A stretch of DNA of 7,917 nucleotides, taken from positions 1-7,917 of the forward strand of contig JAUNHF010000076.1 of the NCBI GenBank assembly GCA_030524065.1, read 5' to 3'. The notes under the pieces were generated by a model. That model was given only the letters and a program-made list of their open reading frames with translations, did not search any database and was not told the DNA's origin. This DNA is from Deinococcus sp. (lineage in GTDB: Bacteria; Deinococcota; Deinococci; Deinococcales; Deinococcaceae). Shown here one piece after another: positions 5,935 to 7,917 of the stretch (within the stretch, counting starts at the first letter, position 1; every line of letters begins with the position of its first letter). Made by a program: the position numbers and the translations under genes.

Positions 5935-7070
5935 GCCAGCTGCACCGCCTCTGCGTGCGGTCCCAGCGCCTCCAGCAGCGCTGCGTCTGGCCGGGCGGCT
6001 CCTTCGTAGGTCACCAGGACGCGGCTGTACTCTGCCGGGTCCACGTTGTAGAGGTAGTTGGGCATGCCGTCGCCCACGTTGTCGGTGAATTCCAGCGCCT
6101 GTCGAACGGCCAGTCCCGGCAGAATGGGGCTGCGGGTGGTGGCGCTCCAGCGCACGTCCAGCCCCGCTGCTTCCAGCCGCCGCGCCAGCGCGAAGGCCGG
6201 ATACTGAAACTCGCCCTGGCCCAGAACCAGCACTCGCCCGCCGCCGCTCAGGCCCAGCGCCTGCGGTGTCAGTGCCGGGGCCAGCCGCCACTCGCCGCCC
6301 AGGCGTGGGCCGTCTGCCGGCAGCAACGCCGATTTGTCGGTGCCTGTGCCGGTCACTGCCGGCAGCTGAGGCGGCTGCCAGTCCGGGGCCGGGGCAAAGG
6401 CATAGCGGCCGTCCAGCAGGGCCACGAATTCTACCGGCACACCCAGCGCGGCGCGAATCTCCTCGTGGCGCGGGCACCAGTCGGTCAGGCTGACCATCAC
6501 CACCCGTTCGGTGCCCGGACACTGCGCCAGCCAGGCGGCCGCCAGGTTTTGCAGGGTGGTGCCGGTAGAGAGTTCGTCGTCAACCAGCACCAGTTCACGG
6601 GCAGTGTGCGCCGCCGCGCCAGGGTCGTACAGAATGTGCGCCGGCGCGTGCGAGTGCGGTTCGTCAAAGCGCAGCAGTACGGGCCGGTCCAGCGCGTAGC
6701 GGGTGCTGTGCTGGAATGTGCCGGTGTGCTCTCCGGCGCCTGGGGCTTCAGCGGTTGCCTCCTCCAGGCGCCCGCTCAACTCCTGCCAGGCCCGGAACAC
6801 CCCCTCGCCCAGCGCCGTGGCGGTTTCGGCCAGACCGATGAAATGAGGGCGGCGCAGCGGCGGTAGCGCGGCGGCCAGCTCACGGTGAACTTCGGCGGCC
6901 ACAGCAGGCCGAATGGGCAGGTGCTTGCCCAGCACCCGGCTGACAAACAAAAATCCCCGCTTGGGATTGCGGCGCACCGCGTAGTCCAGCAGCGTGTCCA
7001 GCGGGCGGCTCGTGCGCTCAATGTCCAGGGTCAGGACGCCGCTGGGCAGGGTGACGGTGTGGCCCGTCAC
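5931..7070 (-). CDS. Phosphoribosyltransferase with C-terminal TRSP domain (Ter-associated)
   Basis: A 379-residue two-domain protein. The N-terminal domain (about 15-225) is an orotate-type phosphoribosyltransferase of the Ter-linked group. It has the family stretch RNPKRGFLFVSRVLGKH at 34-50, GLAETATALG at 79-88, the FQHSTRY segment at 119-125, and a clear PRPP-binding loop LVLVDDELSTGTT at 160-172 with the acidic pair D164-D165. A Pro-rich linker leads to the TRSP domain (about 255-378), which contains the literal motif that names the family, TRSP, at 312-315, plus GQGEFQYPAF at 284-293. The enzyme should transfer or release a base-like group on PRPP; the acceptor is unknown. The GTG start is strongly supported by GGAGG six bases upstream and overlaps the ATP-grasp stop (GTGA). 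The stop overlaps the HAD start, so translation is coupled on both sides. Confidence 0.92.
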   Translation of the reverse strand: MTGHTVTLPSGVLTLDIERTSRPLDTLLDYAVRRNPKRGFLFVSRVLGKHLPIRPAVAAEVHRELAAALPPLRRPHFIGLAETATALGEGVFRAWQELSGRLEEATAEAPGAGEHTGTFQHSTRYALDRPVLLRFDEPHSHAPAHILYDPGAAAHTARELVLVDDELSTGTTLQNLAAAWLAQCPGTERVVMVSLTDWCPRHEEIRAALGVPVEFVALLDGRYAFAPAPDWQPPQLPAVTGTGTDKSALLPADGPRLGGEWRLAPALTPQALGLSGGGRVLVLGQGEFQYPAFALARRLEAAGLDVRWSATTRSPILPGLAVRQALEFTDNVGDGMPNYLYNVDPAEYSRVLVTYEGAARPDAALLEALGPHAEAVQLA

Positions 7071-7917
7071 CGGCTGCCTCCGTCCGTCACGCTGGCGCGG
7101 GCCTGGCGCCCGGTTTCCCGGAGCGGCAGACCTGGCACCACCCGCACGGCTTTGTCCTCGAACACTTGAAAGCCGGTGCGCACTTCGGGCAGTGCGTCCC
7201 AGTCCAGCCGTCCCGAGGCCGCGTCCAGTCCCAGCCGTAGGAAATTGACCCCGGAAGCCATCGAGTAGCGCAGGCCCCCCGAAGCGCGGGCGTTGATCTC
7301 TAGCATGTGGGCCACGCCTGCCTGATCCTTGGTCTGAAAGTTGAAGATGCCGCTGAGCTGGTAGCGCCCGGCCACCTGCCGCGCCGCTTCTACCAGGTCG
7401 GGGCGGTCTTCAATCACTTGCCCGGCGCCGAACTTGCGCCGCACCACCGCCCGGATCAGCCGGCCCCGCCACGCCACGCAGTCCACGCTGCGCTCTGCAC
7501 CTTCAAGCACTTCCATCAGCAGCATGGTCGGAAATGCCGGTGCGCTGAACATCTCGCGGGCCGCCGCTACGCTCATGGTGTACAGGCTGCCGGCGAGAAA
7601 CCCCGACAGATCGGGCGTTTCTTCCAGCACCCGAAAGCCGCTGGCGTAGATGCCCCGCGCCGGCTTGATGCACAGCCGCACGCCGGGGCGGGGCAAGGCC
7701 GCGTACGCCGCTTCAAACTCGGCCGGGGTGCCAAAAGCCTGCCAGCGGGGAACCGGCAAAATCTGTTCGTCCCAGTCGGCCAGGAAAGCGGCTTTGTCTT
7801 CTAGGCGGTCCTGCACTGCGCGGCTGGCGGCCACCACCAGCGTGATTCCGGCGGCCGCAAAACGCTCCTGCCAGTCGGCCAGCACCTCACGCTCTTTGCC
7901 GGCCCACAGCACGCCGA
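7067..7917 (-). CDS. ATP-grasp ligase of the Ter-associated pathway, 5' partial
   Basis: The frame is open to the right edge, so the N-terminus (pre-ATP-grasp domain and true start) is missing. The GTG at 7912 is more likely internal, since the surrounding VLWAGKE reads as a family strand. Counting from that codon, ATP-grasp features follow in order: DKAAFLADW (39-47), the ATP-binding lysine in CIKPARG (K83), the adenine-contacting LLMEVLEG (131-138), and the metal-binding HMLEINARASGG (202-213) with E205 and N207. The sequence resembles the carbamoyl-phosphate-synthase-like ATP-grasp group found with Ter genes. Such enzymes activate a carboxylate as an acyl phosphate and join it to an amine or other nucleophile; the substrate is not known. 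Its stop overlaps the PRTase-TRSP start by GTGA, making it the first visible member of the biosynthetic operon. Confidence 0.9.
   Translation of the reverse strand, partial: GVLWAGKEREVLADWQERFAAAGITLVVAASRAVQDRLEDKAAFLADWDEQILPVPRWQAFGTPAEFEAAYAALPRPGVRLCIKPARGIYASGFRVLEETPDLSGFLAGSLYTMSVAAAREMFSAPAFPTMLLMEVLEGAERSVDCVAWRGRLIRAVVRRKFGAGQVIEDRPDLVEAARQVAGRYQLSGIFNFQTKDQAGVAHMLEINARASGGLRYSMASGVNFLRLGLDAASGRLDWDALPEVRTGFQVFEDKAVRVVPGLPLRETGRQARASVTDGGSR
7077..7081 (-). promoter_or_regulatory. Shine-Dalgarno site fixing the GTG start of the PRTase-TRSP gene
   Basis: GGAGG on the - strand lies six bases before the GTG at 7070, within the end of the ATP-grasp gene. It is the reason for accepting a GTG start and supports coupled translation. 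Confidence 0.75.

Noticed and set aside
5935..6522. In-frame extension of the HAD reading frame upstream of its ATG
   Set aside because: It overlaps the PRTase-TRSP gene, is low-complexity, and the HAD fold begins right after the ATG at 5934 with motif I.
5955..6866. Long + strand open frame opposite the PRTase-TRSP gene
   Set aside because: Antisense shadow; the opposite strand has a clear PRPP loop and TRSP motif, while this frame has no recognisable domain.
1..7917. CRISPR arrays, insertion sequences, attachment sites, tRNA or rRNA genes
   Set aside because: No regularly spaced repeats, transposase motifs, terminal inverted repeats or structural RNA sequence were seen; the whole window reads as ordinary chromosomal operons.

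Overview
The window is GC-rich with compact genes, little intergenic space, several GTG starts and overlapping stop/start codons. The gene content, together with a start codon that looks leaderless (a -10 hexamer six bases before an ATG), best fits Deinococcus or a close relative. That assignment is inference from content and style; no rRNA or marker gene is present.

Layout. Bases 1-2089 (+ strand) hold two tandem CNNM/CorC-type membrane proteins with paired CBS domains and a C-terminal CorC/HlyC domain. The first is cut by the left edge. The two overlap by ATGA and are presumably co-transcribed ion-efflux-type proteins. Bases 2090-2294 are a convergent intergenic gap containing one strong hairpin (2246-2280), a likely shared terminator; I see no gene in the rest of this gap.

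Bases 2295-7917 form a six-gene operon on the - strand, read from the right edge leftward: ATP-grasp ligase (5' end outside the window), phosphoribosyltransferase with a C-terminal TRSP domain, HAD phosphatase-like hydrolase, AIM24-family protein, StiP-type phosphoribosyltransferase with a C-terminal PELOTA-like domain, and a HpcH/HpaI (CitE-like) TIM-barrel C-C lyase. Five of these (all but AIM24) are the enzymes predicted in comparative genomics of tellurite-resistance (Ter) systems to make an unidentified nucleoside-like metabolite. The canonical TerB/TerC/TerD genes are not in the window and would be expected to the right of 7917 if the cluster is complete.

How the genes may work together (inference from families). 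The two phosphoribosyltransferases would form or break a base-ribose-phosphate bond, the ATP-grasp enzyme would ligate a carboxylate to an amine or similar nucleophile, the HAD enzyme would remove a phosphate, and the lyase would cleave or form a C-C bond in an acyl side chain. The PELOTA-like domain suggests RNA or ribonucleoprotein contact. Nearly all junctions are 4-base overlaps or direct abutments, implying translational coupling. The exception is a 77-base gap before the AIM24 gene that carries its own promoter, so the last three genes can probably be expressed apart from the first three.
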